Source: Vitellaria paradoxa (taxonomy: Eukaryota; Streptophyta; Magnoliopsida; Ericales; Sapotaceae). From it: a stretch of 64,000 nucleotides of DNA. Positions 46,801 to 57,440 of this stretch are shown piece by piece (within the stretch, counting starts at the first letter, position 1; each line of letters opens with the position of its first letter). The position numbers and the translations under genes are program-made. The stretch is from assembly GCA_019916065.1 (NCBI GenBank), contig CM034233.1, forward strand, positions 19,100,936 through 19,164,935. The letters run 5' to 3'. The notes under the pieces were generated by a model. It saw only the letters and a program-made list of their open reading frames with translations, did no database searches and was not told the origin of the DNA.

Positions 46801-48476
46801 TACAAGCGATATTACCTGAATTTGCCAAGGTAACAGTGGAAGTAGATGGATGAGGTTTCCGAAGGGTTTGCAATAGCTCACTCAATTGGGTAGCAAGATC
46901 ATTGTTGGAACTTGAAGGTTCTGAAGCAGTGTGTGTCGATTGGGTGGACGTGACAGGAGTAGAACCATCTGACACATGATGAGCTTGATCCGGTTTACCA
47001 TACTTGGCCCAACAATAAGGCTCGGTGTGATTGGTACGACCACAGTGAGAGCACTTCCGATCCCCTCGCCCTTGAGAAGATCGACCACCACGTGACGAGC
47101 CTCGAGAAGAACGACCACGTCCACGCATACTACCACGAAAGGCTCCTGTAACAGTGTCAGTGGAGATTAAGGCAGATGTTTCAGAAGTAGTGGCCTGACT
47201 TTGAGTATGATGACCTAAGGATGATCGCAAAAGGCGAGAGTAAGCATTGGCAGCTGTAGGTAAAGTTTCACTAGCAAGAATTTGATCTTTGAAGCCACGG
47301 AGGTCAATATCAAGCCCAGAGAGAAGGGAGGCAATCATAAAATCTTCCCAGTGTCGCTTTTGTTGCTCAAGATCAGTAGTAAAGGGCCTATACTGTAACA
47401 GTTGATCCCAAAGGTTCTTAAGGACACTGTAATATTCTGAAAGAGGACGACCACCCTGTTTGGTTGCAAAAATCTGCTCATATAACTCAAACACTCGTGA
47501 GACATTACTCTGTTGGGAGAATGAGTCAGCAAGAGAATCCCATATTTTCTTTGAAGAATCACAAAATTCTACCGTAGTGGCAATGTGGGGCTCAAGACTG
47601 TGCCATAACCAGCCCATAACAATAGAATCTTCACTCAACCAATCATCATACTCAATATTATCTGAGTTGGGTGGAAGATTAGTAAGAAATTTTAGTTTCT
47701 TCTTCCCACGAAGAAACACTTTCACGGCATGGGCCCAAGCCAAATAGTTTAATCCATTTAATTTCTTAGAAGTAATCGAACGAGGAACATCTTCATCTTT
47801 CATTAATATGGATTTCGGTTCAATAACATTAATTTTCCCTTCGGCCATGAAAAATAAACAGGAAACCGAAATCAACAACCAACGAGAATGGGGTAACTAG
47901 ATCAGTAGAGCATCAACACGGCATTAGCAGATCAGCAACCGTAAATAAAAGCAGCAACAAATCATTAGCAACGAAGGAGCAAACCACATCAATTAGGAAG
48001 AGAGAACCAGATTAGAAGCAGCAAGGAGAACCAGATCAATTATTATATCAGCAGCAGAACACCAGCAACGAAGAAGCAAACCAGATCAACAACAGCGGAC
48101 AAACCAGATCAGCAACAGCAGAGAGAACCGTCAGCGAAGGGAATCCAGATCAAGAACAAATCACACCAACAACCAGGAAGAACCAGATTAGGAGCAACGG
48201 GCTGACTCTCCTACTTCAGGCAAGCATCGCCGTTCAACGCCGGAGACACGCCGGAGGTGCATGCGCCTACACGCGCCAAGAGGAGGTTGGCGCGTGAGGG
48301 CTGGACAATAGCGGCCGACGGCGCGTGAGGGCGCGTCGGTGCTACTCCGGTGACCTGCTCAGGTGGGTGAGGATCGTCGGCGGCCGGCGACTCTCCTAGG
48401 ATGGTCGGCGAGCAATTCCGACGACCGGAGGATCGGCCGGCGGCGAGACAGAGGCGCCGACCCTCTTTCTGCCCTA

Positions 48477-48507
<31 letters not shown>

Positions 48508-50832
48508 AGTGCTCTGATACCAAGTTGAAAAACAAGAAAGAAGAAAAAGGGAGAGAGTGAATTGAATTTTCTCTTCTCCCTAAGGTCTTATTTATAATTC
48601 CAAACTTACATCACATAAGGAAATAAACCAAGATAAGGAAATATCCTAATTAATCCTATATCAATCCAAATTAGAAAATAAAATCATATAATTCCTAAAT
48701 TCTAACATACCCCATGCATCAGGCAACTGCTGGGATAAAACTTTGGGCTGAGCATGGTTATTAACTTGGAACCTTACTTCCCAATGCAGGCTTCTTGCCA
48801 TTATGTTTAGCATTGGGGTGGAGCATTGTTACTAACTTCAAATTAACTGTGTAACCCAATGTTTCATTTTTACAATTATTTTGATTTCTATATACCCATC
48901 TGGGCCAAAATAATCTAGTTTTATTGTATTAGCTTCTTACATTTTTTTTGGGGGGGGCAAACTTGTTGCTGAAATATTTGTCTGAATTGTATTGCAGCAT
49001 AAAAACCAGATGGTGAATGAGGAGCTGTGGAATGAGGCACTGGTATATCAAGACATAGAGCTTATGCCATTTGTTGACTACTATGGCCTTATAACCTGGA
49101 AAACTGTAGCTATCTGCGTCTTTGGGGTAATGTATTATTTTTCCTTAACAAGGAGAATTCTCTTTTTGCTTAATTGTCAATTGACCTTGCCTCTTGGACA
49201 GACTGAAGTGGTCTCTGCTAAGTTTGTCATGAAGACAGATGATGATGCATTTGTCCGTGTGGACGAAGTGCTGACTTCTTTGAACAGGATCAATGTGACT
49301 CATGGATTGCTTTATGGTCTCATCAACTCAGATTCCCGACCTCATCGGAATCCTGATAGCAAGTGGTATATTAGTAAGGAGGTAGTTCTTCAATCAATTC
49401 ACATTCTGATTTATGTTTAGGAAATTTGTAGGTTTCAGTTCGTTTATAGTGGAATTTGATTTGTAAATAAGTGTTTTGTATTATCCTTTCAAAGGAAATT
49501 TGAACTTCACAAAGTAGAGGACGTAGTCTGTGCAGCATTGTTGAATTCTTTTCGACCAGAACCACGGGAACAATTATGGGGTTAGGAAATTGTTGCTAAA
49601 TTTGAAATCAGGAAGGGTAATTAAACATTACATGCATACTTTTAAGAATATTTGGAATCTTATTGGAATTTCCTTTATTATTTATAGTCATTAATTTGCA
49701 CTAGTTCAAGTATTTATGCGATCCATTAAAAAATTATTGCATTATTTGCTAGCATAATTGGTTGAATTGCCTTCCTGCAGAATGACCCAATACACAGAAT
49801 GACCCAAAACATAACTTTTTTTTTTTCCTGAATTGTAAATGTACCAGTCAAAAAGGTCATGAAAATATGGTTCTGACTATGACCGTTTGATAGCATGAGT
49901 CACAGCCATGTAAGTCCTGCCAGCACTAAACATGGCCCTAAATTGTAAGAGGCTTGAATTTATAAATTAAAAATAGAAAGTTGATCCCTTGCAGAAAAAT
50001 AAGATGATTATGTTCATTTTTTGTCTAATCTTCTTTCTGTCAAAATATGGGAAAGAGCCAAAACATATCCTATCTCAAATTATATATTGCTAAGAATGAG
50101 AATCAACTTCATGGCAAGCCACACAAACTGGTTATTGGGTTTGAACTCATTCTTGAAATTTCTGCTGGAGTGGGATTGGCATAGAAATTAGGGCTAAGTA
50201 ACCAGTTGGCGAGTGGCACCCTTTTTCCACTGTTATGTATGATCTGTTGTGACTTGACTTTTTCTTGTATGCATTGTTCAAGGAATGGCATGACGAGAGG
50301 TACCCTCCTTGGGCACATGGACCTGGTTACGTTGTGTCACGTGACATAGCAAAGGTAGTCCACAAAAGGCATAAAAGAGGACGCTTGAAGGTAAAGAAAA
50401 TAATTTACTTGTTTGAACTATTCGATTTTAGTAAGTTCCAAGCTTATAGCACATTGCTGTTAAACACCTCAGAAGTCAGAACCCTTCATGTCATGAGTCT
50501 GTGTTGGTTATTTTAAAAAGATGTTTTTGCTGTACTTTACCAGACTATATGTATAGTAACTAACATTAACAAGTGTAGATATCTAAATCTGAAGATACAT
50601 ACGTACATGATTGATGGTGCAGATGTTTAAGCTAGAAGATGTGGCAATGGGCATCTGGATTGCAGACATGAAGAAGGAGGGTTTGGAAGTACGGTACGAA
50701 AAGGAAGAGAGGATATATAACGTGGGGTGTAAAGATGGTTATGTGGTTGCTCACTACCAAAGTCCAGGGGACATGCTATGTCTATGGCAGAAACTACTCG
50801 AAACGAAACGTGCTAGATGTTGTGGTGAATGA
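40833..50832 (+). CDS. GALT1: beta-1,3-galactosyltransferase with galectin domain, GALT1 type (GT31)
   Basis: Golgi type II enzyme of 635 aa. By homology to GALT1 it adds beta-1,3-galactose to N-glycan GlcNAc, the step before Lewis a. Exons: 40833-41595, 42206-42441, 42543-42824, 48998-49126, 49202-49381, 50283-50390, 50623-50832. All junctions are GT-AG and in frame. [19 protein letters not shown] is a signal anchor. A galectin domain covers roughly residues 180-350 (HYNVRL, VQNTW, WGEEERC). The GT31 domain follows ([18 protein letters not shown]), with the DDD motif at 483-485 (MKTDDDAF), then [10 protein letters not shown] and EDVAMGIW. The protein ends ETKRARCC plus two residues. In-frame ATGs at 40749 and 40785 could add up to 28 residues, but MKKW gives a proper anchor. 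Intron 3 (42825-48997) holds a 5.3-kb copia element in antisense. The alternative within the family is a GALT2-6 hydroxyproline O-galactosyltransferase. Neighbouring RNase and RING genes favour GALT1. Confidence 0.9.
42975..43019. repeat. poly-C/poly-A composite tract in GALT1 intron 3
   Basis: A C-rich run changes abruptly into about 16 A. Similar C-to-A or C-to-T tracts occur at 26228-26280 and 63637-63664. Confidence 0.8.
43421..43605 (-). repeat. copia 3' LTR (left in the window)
   Basis: 185 bp. In element sense it starts TGTTAG and ends CAACT, so the ends are TG...CT rather than TG...CA. Both copies share this and the TACCC duplication sits exactly at these borders. Confidence 0.93.
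43606..43616 (-). promoter_or_regulatory. copia polypurine tract
   Basis: TTGAGGGGGAG on the minus strand abuts the 3' LTR. The stop codon of the polyprotein (TGA, 43613-43615) lies inside it. Confidence 0.8.
43613..44674 (-). pseudogene. copia reverse transcriptase C-terminus and RNase H
   Basis: Third piece of the single copia frame, after the second TGA; the longest ATG-initiated part starts at 44578. Contains the reverse transcriptase catalytic YVDDIIISG, then RNase H motifs: [30 protein letters not shown], and IHCDNQAAI with KHIEVDCHF. The reading ends at the polypurine tract. No other lesion is seen here. Confidence 0.9.
44675..45649 (-). pseudogene. copia integrase C-terminus and reverse transcriptase N-terminus
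   Basis: Second piece of the frame, between the TGA at 45671-45673 and the TGA at 44675-44677. Begins [14 protein letters not shown] (the end of integrase), then a Ser/Pro-rich linker, then reverse transcriptase from [48 protein letters not shown] and LKQSPRA. At the TGA after SPRA relatives have Trp, so a TGG to TGA change is likely. Confidence 0.9.
45671..47848 (-). pseudogene. copia gag, protease and integrase
   Basis: First piece of the frame, start chosen at MAEGK (47848) although the frame is open ten codons further up. Gag (UBN2-like) has [14 protein letters not shown] and SLEPHIA, and a CCHC knuckle [14 protein letters not shown]. Protease active site [10 protein letters not shown]. 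Integrase has the HHCC region ([17 protein letters not shown]) and catalytic residues in [17 protein letters not shown] and VAERKHRH. Ends at TGA 45671-45673 (codon 726 of the full frame). Confidence 0.92.
47879..48510 (-). other. copia untranslated leader
   Basis: Lies between the primer site and gag. Positions 47895-48190 carry many loose copies of ACCAGATCA (minus-strand TGATCTGGT). A GC-rich stretch at 48195-48470 (CGGCCGGCG words) and a run of about 30 T on the + strand follow. Confidence 0.7.
48511..48522 (-). promoter_or_regulatory. copia primer binding site
   Basis: TGGTATCAGAGC on the minus strand, directly next to the 5' LTR. It matches the 3' end of initiator tRNA-Met. Confidence 0.95.
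48523..48707 (-). repeat. copia 5' LTR (right in the window)
   Basis: 185 bp, identical to the left LTR except one base. Ends TG...CT in element sense. Confidence 0.93.
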
Positions 50833-51510
50833 TAACCTCAATTATTGGCGATTCATTTTATATGTTAACAGCTACTTTTTGAGTTCAGAGACGTCCCTAT
50901 TGCCCGCCCTGGCCCTGGCCCTAGCCCTAAACGGAGTTTCAACTGACTTGGGAGGAGGGAAGAGGGTATGAGGATACAAAAGCAGTATATACTTTTGTAT
51001 TACTAGGAATTTCATGAAGTAAAGTATAATGTTGGTAGGCTAGTTTTTAGAATTTCTTACAATGCTCCACATTTTGGGCAGAACACACACACACACACAC
51101 AGAGCTGTGCATTGTATAGAGTGTACCCGCGGAATGATATGTTACGTTTTTGAAATATGAAATGACAATGCCGAATTACATTTTTTTATTCTGTTCAATG
51201 CATCTTTTGTCATCTGAAGAAGACATGCTCTTAATTTTGTGGTCTGTAGTTTGCTGCCATCCGGAGTATATAGCTTGCATTTTAAATGAGGGCATTCGCA
51301 TTTTAACTGAGGCCCTATGGGCATTCACATCACTTTCTTAAATATAATTTTAAAAATATATTAAAAAAATCACTTTCTTACTCTACAATTTTTCTATTTA
51401 ATTGATTCTAGAAATTCCTTAAACAGATATTCATTTTTAAAATCATGAAATCTTTTTTTTGAAGTAATTTTTTTTACTTTATTTTTTTCTGGGTATTCTA
51501 ATATGCTATT

Positions 51511-51552
<42 letters not shown>

Positions 51553-51981
51553 CATCAAAGGTATTTTTAAATTACAATTAAAATATGCATTGTCCTTAAC
51601 TTTTTGATGACAGAAAAAATCATAGCACAACAGTAGTTAAACACAATTCAAACTAGGTGTTACCTTTCGAATGTTTTTTTCTTTTTTTTTTTTTTAACCT
51701 TTCTAATGGGTTCTCTTTTCGCCCTTTAGTTTGGACGAACTCTAGGATAGTGAATTCAAGTTTCAAAAAAAAATCCTCTATTCTGAGTATACGATACAAT
51801 CAAAAAAGAAACCCAACAAAAAAAATAAAGGGAGAAAAAGTAAAGAGGGAATAGAATAATTATACTTTAATTACTTTCTATACTGTGGATAAGAAAGAGG
51901 TCCCCTGTAGATGTCAGGCAATCACTTAATCTGAGAAGTGGAACACAATTACTGGTCATTCAAATGAACAAAGGCAATATA

Positions 51982-52013
<32 letters not shown>

Positions 52014-54010
52014 TTAAGGGTTGGTGAATATCCAATGCTCTGGAGTAAACAAGATGCGTTGGGTGCCATCTAGGTTTGTTGAGTTGAGACGACGATAGTT
52101 TAGCTGATTTTGGTTGAAGCAAGAAAGAACAACAAAAACAACAATATTCGCCATTCTTATTAAAGTCTAATCCAAATTCCACACAAGACGATTAATATTA
52201 CAGCAATTTAAAATAATTGTTATAATTAAAAGATAAATCTCCGAAATGAAATTCGATATAACCCCCAAAAAAAAATAATAATAATAATTGAGGGTGCAAA
52301 TTGTAATTTAAGCACACCGCTAGGCTCTGCCAATATTTTTAAAAAATACAAATTATATCGACAAAATGAATAATTATAAATACAATTACAACGTGCGTAC
52401 ATACTTCACGCGAACTATGGGCGGCTGCCATAGTTCTTTGCTAAACAATGAAAAGCTCTTGTCCCCCACCCTCTTTTTACGTGCCATTTTTTTAATCTAA
52501 TTTAATTTAATTTTTTTATTTATACTAAATTTTAAGCGTTTTATTTATATTTAAAAAAATAATTGTAGAAAAAATGATTGAACATAGAAAAAGCGCTAAT
52601 ATTTAGGCATGCTAGATTTTAGCCGTTTCATAATTTTTTTTTCTATACCTCTTTTTAAAATATGAATAATATGTTTAAAAATATAAAAAATATTTGCATT
52701 TATTGATTTTAAGTTAAAAATATAATTTAAATATTATTTTTTATGACTAATTAAAATAATTTAAAATCATTAAATTAAAATAATTACTCAAAATCTTCTA
52801 AGTATTTTAACTCTACCACATTTGATTGGAGCGGCTCAACTAATAATTATTCTTTCTTCTATGTATGTATATATATATATATATATATATATGAGAAATG
52901 CTAAATGTATTTTTAAGCCAATAAAATTAGATTTCAATTTCAGATCCCATTGAAAGGGTTGAGGGATAAGCTGTATATTATAGAACCCAATCCTTTTGTA
53001 GTCTACCGAGCACTTAAGATGGGATGAGTGGCCACATGGAGGGCCAATCCCATCCCGTCTGTCTACATCAATTTTTGGTGCTTGAACTTCAATCTAAATT
53101 CATCAATATTCATATATGGACGTGACAGCAACAGTCGGGGTTATCAGATTAAAATTAAATTATTTATAAAAAATAAATAAATTTTGATTTTTGATGTCAA
53201 GTGTTTAATTACGTTAATAAAATTTTGACGTTGACTACTTATAATTACTTTTATATTTTTTTTTGTATTTAAAGAAAAAATTATTTATATTTATTAAATT
53301 TAAAGAACCTATCTTTACTACTCTTCTACTTCAAGCTAAAATGAAACTATTAAAAAATTTGTTAGAGGCAACAATTTTTACTGTTAATAACTTTAAAAAA
53401 ATGCACTCGCACTCCTTGTAATTCATATTATTTATATTTACACCCTTGATTTTATTTGATTTTTAGTAAGAATTTTTATTTTTTAACACCATTTATAGTT
53501 TCATTTTCATCTTAATTTTGATCTTAAAAACGAGAAATATAAAGGTGGATTTTTAAAGTTAAAAAGTGTAAGTAATTTTACTGTAAATAATACCTTGCGA
53601 AGACAATTACTTCTGAAATTTATTTATTTAATTTTTTTTTTTTTTGACAACGTTAGTCTTAGCCAAACTGTATATATATTACACAACCGAAATCAAACAA
53701 CAATGTTAGTCACCCTCTATTTTTCATATATCTTAATATGAATTTATAGCAGCTCCGTTCCAAAAAAAAAGTAGAAATAAAATAAGAATAAAAAAATAAT
53801 AATAAATTATAGCAGCTTATTTTCTAATTAAAGAATTCCCAATCTCCTCTGTTTGAGTCGGGGATTCCGTCTTCTTACCTAACCTTTGAAAACAACTAAT
53901 AAAGACTTTATTAGTCATCGCTATAGGCAGTTGGCAGTCGCCCGACCTGTAGGCCCTCCCAAAAATAATTATTGAACCCAATCAGTATTTTTTTTTGGGT
54001 CCCCGGGATT
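50833..54010. other. GALT1 3' flank and AT-rich intergenic sequence
   Basis: The first few hundred bases should be the GALT1 3' untranslated region. Further on are a (CA)n run at 51084-51101, (TA)n at 51515-51547 and 52869-52891, and a GA tract at 51978-52013. The minus-strand frame at 51949-52182 has no domain. No gene supported. Confidence 0.5.
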
Positions 54011-54117
54011 GGTCCGGTGTACCAGATCGTCCGATGTATTGCGGATCGTTGGATCACCTGTACGATATCGTACAGGTGATCCAACGGTCCGCAATACACC
54101 GTCCGGTGCACCGGACC
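54011..54117. repeat. near-perfect palindrome (fold-back)
   Basis: About 107 bp whose two halves are reverse complements apart from a few changes, centred on GTACGATATCGTAC (54060-54073). Arms start GGTCCGGTG and end CACCGGACC. It is GC-rich in an AT-rich setting. No coding potential. Possibly a small fold-back transposon. Confidence 0.85.
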
Positions 54118-54244
54118 TACCCTTCCTGGGAGTGGTTATAAAAATTGATCCCTACCTATCCAGCAGTGACACACTCAGCGTAGCCCCAAAAAAAAAAAAA
54201 AAAATACAAAACTTTCGACGGTGTTTACAACCACACAAAGACAG

Positions 54245-54275
<31 letters not shown>

Positions 54276-54676
54276 TCTTGCAATAGGCATCTTTGTAATA
54301 TGAATTAAATTTGATATTCAGGGGTATTTGGAATCCTAACAAAAATTAAAAAAAAATTAAAAAGTAGAATTGATGTGATGTAAAAATGATAAGTAACAAA
54401 ATTTGATTAAAGGGATTTAAAAACTTTCGAAATTTTTTGAATTTTTTTTAAGGTTCCAAACGAACCCAAATTTTAATTTTGAAATTTGATATTCAATGTG
54501 TTCTAGTATATTATATTTGGTAGATATTAATATTATAGTCAAGGACAAACTCCAAATTTTAAATTTATTTGAACTAAATAAAGAGTTTAAGGACATGATT
54601 GAAAGATAGAGTAGGTTGAGTTATAAAAATTAAGATGACTTGAATTTAAAAATATATATATATATATAAACTAAAG
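54118..54676. other. AT-rich intergenic sequence
   Basis: Two long poly-A runs (54187-54204 and 54245-54270). No gene. Confidence 0.5.
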
Positions 54677-54995
54677 TGTCATTTAGTTTGTATTTCTATT
54701 TTTTATTTTATATTTTTTCTATTTTTTGTTTTATGTGTTTTACATTTTAAAAATTCCAAAATAAGGGAAAACAAAAAACGCATTTGTTTTTCATATTTTA
54801 AGATTTTTCTTATTTTGAGTTAAAAATGCTCAAAATGACTTTTTATTATTTTATATTTTATGTATAAATTAATTTTTTATTTTCTAAAATATATTTTAAA
54901 AATACAAGTAACAAAATACGTTTTGAACTGTTTTTCTTATTCTTTAAATTACAAAATAAAAAATACACTTAAAATAAATATACCAAATGACACTT
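54677..54995. mobile_element. MITE-like inverted-repeat element, copy 2
   Basis: Bounded by AGTGTCATTT and inverted AAATGACACT. Its interior aligns with the copy at 19521-19833 (shared AAATACAAGTAAC, ATACGTTTTGA, TTTTATGTGT). Confidence 0.6.
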
Positions 54996-55052
54996 AAAAA
55001 ATTTGCTTTAAACTAGACTAATCGAGCTTTGGCCAAGGACAGTTTTAGAATC

Positions 55053-55284
55053 GGGCATAGTTTGGGAACCCGAGCTAGTAGCTGGTTTTTTTTTTTTAGT
55101 TTTAACAGTGGTTGGTCAAATTTATTTTTTTACATTTTAATCTTTTTTTAAATTTTTAAGAATAAAAATGTCCAATTAACAAAAATTAAAAATTCACTTA
55201 AAAGGTCACTTTTTTTTCTTTTCCACCAAAGACGAAAGTAACTAGCTAAAAATAAACCAGGTAAATTTTTTTCCAAGCCAAGCC
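55053..55284. mobile_element. MITE, Tourist/PIF-Harbinger-like, copy 2
   Basis: Shares AACCCGAGCTAGTAGCTG near its left end and CCAAGCCAAGCC at its right end with the 2138-2382 copy, and aligns through the interior. The left tip is altered, so the target duplication is not clear. Confidence 0.6.
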
Positions 55285-57056
55285 TCAGTCCTGATTATGT
55301 TACTATTTATAAAGGCCGGTTTTTAAAGATGGCGTAAAGAACTCCGCAGTGCGTGCTAGCTCCTGGATAAGCCTGGGGCAGACAGAGCATGCTCTAGGGA
55401 ACTGATGTTCTCTGACTGTTGGGAGCGTATTATTTACGAAACTCTATCAAAAGTTATATAAAGTTATTAATTTATTTTAATTAAATTTCATTACGTATTA
55501 TTTTTATATTAATTATTTTAATATTTTTATTATCCAAACACCCCCTCTCAATTGCATCTCTTGCATTCTTTTGATGATACATGAAATTGCACTATGCTGC
55601 TGTTTTTAATGGCCGTAGAGAAATAAAAGTATATATATATACATTGGGAGTCACTGAAATTATGAGTGTCGGGTTCTGCAATTAGTGAATTACTCATCAT
55701 AACATTAAAGAGTCACTAAAACTTAGTGTATGTTTGGAGTGACAAAAAATAAAAAAAAATTAAATAAAGTGAGAAAAATTATGAGTTTATAATACATGCA
55801 ATGAAATAAAAAAGTTAATGTGGTAGAAGTTTTTTTTTTTTTTTTGTAGATACTAAACGATGTCTAAATGTTAACTGGAATATATGGAATGAAACTAAAT
55901 TTGCTTTCAATAATTTTCCCTCATTTTTCCTTTTTTTTTTTTTTTTTTTGTCTATGAAAATAACAGCAGAAAAACTTTGAAGAGTAATTTAGTACTGTGA
56001 AAGACAAAATTGTAGATTTGAAGAAGTCATTAAAGCGGCCACTAATATAAAAGTTGCTTATAGTTAAAAAAAATTAGCACGTCTTATGAGTTAGTCCACA
56101 AATTTAAAATTTATTTCCTAATAACGGATTCGAGGTAAAGGATAACGATAAAGAACCAAAGTTGGGGATGCGAAATCAAATAAAATAATTCACGAATTCA
56201 CATTTACTTTCTAATTAGTTTCGAGCTCTAAAATTTTTTTAAAAAGTTTAAAAAATTACAAAAATTTTTAATTTTTTTCGATCAGATTTTGTCACATACC
56301 ATTTTTATATTAATTTTAATTTTAGAATTTTAAATGAAATAAAATATATATTTTTTGGTTATTATTCATTGGATTTTTCCCGTGAATAAGACCTTTCCCT
56401 TTATTCGTTTTAATTCCTAAGGTCCAATACAACCTTGATGTCAAACCATTAGTTTAGAGGTGGAAATAAACCAAATTGAATCGAGTCGATTTTTATTATA
56501 TATGAGCTTGACTCGGACTTTTATACTAACGTTCAGCTTGAGCACAAATTTGATTTAAACTTTTATATAGGTTTGAGCTCGGCTTGATAAAACATAATTT
56601 AAACTCGAGCTTAGCTTGGAAATAATTCGATTAAATTAAAATGATGCAGTTTTAATTTAAAATATAATAAATAAAATATTATAAAAAATATAATAAAAAT
56701 ATTGTTGAAAAATGTATAAATATTATTAAAAATATATATATAATTTTATCGATCCTGCTCGTGAACTTTCGAACTAATTTTTTCTAAGGTCAAGATTGAA
56801 CTCGAATCTAAACGAGGTAAAAATCAAGGTCGATTCCAGCTTATTTTAGTTAGGAACCGAGATTAAATCAAACTCGAATATGAAATGTATCTATATAAAA
56901 TGTATTAATTTGAGAAAGATGGTAGGTGAACAAATTTTCTTCTCTCTAAAACTTAGACTCTGCTTGGAAAAAGAGTAGAGAGGACTTGGAATGAAATCGG
57001 AAATTAAAATCATTAAAAGAACAATTCATAATAAAAAATAATTTAGAGAATATGGA
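55285..57056. other. intergenic sequence with worn repeats
   Basis: A GC-richer patch at 55312-55440 has no coding signal. Positions 56456-56890 hold repeated words such as GAGCTCGGCTTGA, CTCGAGCTTAGCTT and CTCGAATCTAAACGAG, as in old dispersed plant repeats. No gene. Confidence 0.4.
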
Positions 57057-57440
57057 CCCGTTTGGAGGCTCAAAATTAGTAAAAAAGTATCAAAAATTAC
57101 ATTTTGTAACTTTTGATGCGTTTGGTAGAGGCACAATTTTTCTCACTTTTTTGTTTTGCTACAGTAAAAAAATAAAATCAAAAATTTTATCAAACATACA
57201 AAAATTACCACTTTTTGCTCTGCCACAGTAAAAAACTTACTAAACACACAAAAAATTACTACTTTTTTGTTTTACTACAGTAAAAAGTTTACCAAACACC
57301 TAAAAGTTACAAAAAAAATGCTAAAAATTACACTTTATTCCACCAAACACACAAAAAAAATGTAACTAAAAAAACACACACAAAACTACCAGAAGTTGAG
57401 ATTTTTTGCTTTTTTTTTTTTAACATCCAAACGGCCTCTA
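57057..57440. mobile_element. MITE-like element with internal triplicated segment
   Basis: Bounded by ACCCGTTTGGAGGC and inverted ATCCAAACGGCC. Inside (about 57148-57298) a 50-60-bp unit with CTACAGTAAAAA and AAACACACAAAAAATTAC is repeated three times imperfectly. Confidence 0.5.

Larger units (their letters stand above)
43421..48707 (-). mobile_element. complete Ty1/copia LTR retrotransposon inside GALT1 intron 3
   Basis: 5,287 bp, minus strand, flanked by the direct repeat TACCC (43416-43420 and 48708-48712). LTRs are 185 bp each with a single difference (43427 G against 48529 A), so the insertion is young. The primer site next to the 5' LTR is TGGTATCAGAGC, complementary to initiator tRNA-Met as in most copia elements. 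One coding frame of 1,411 codons spans gag to RNase H with two TGA stops. The element lies antisense to GALT1, and its removal would leave an intron of about 880 bp. Confidence 0.96.
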
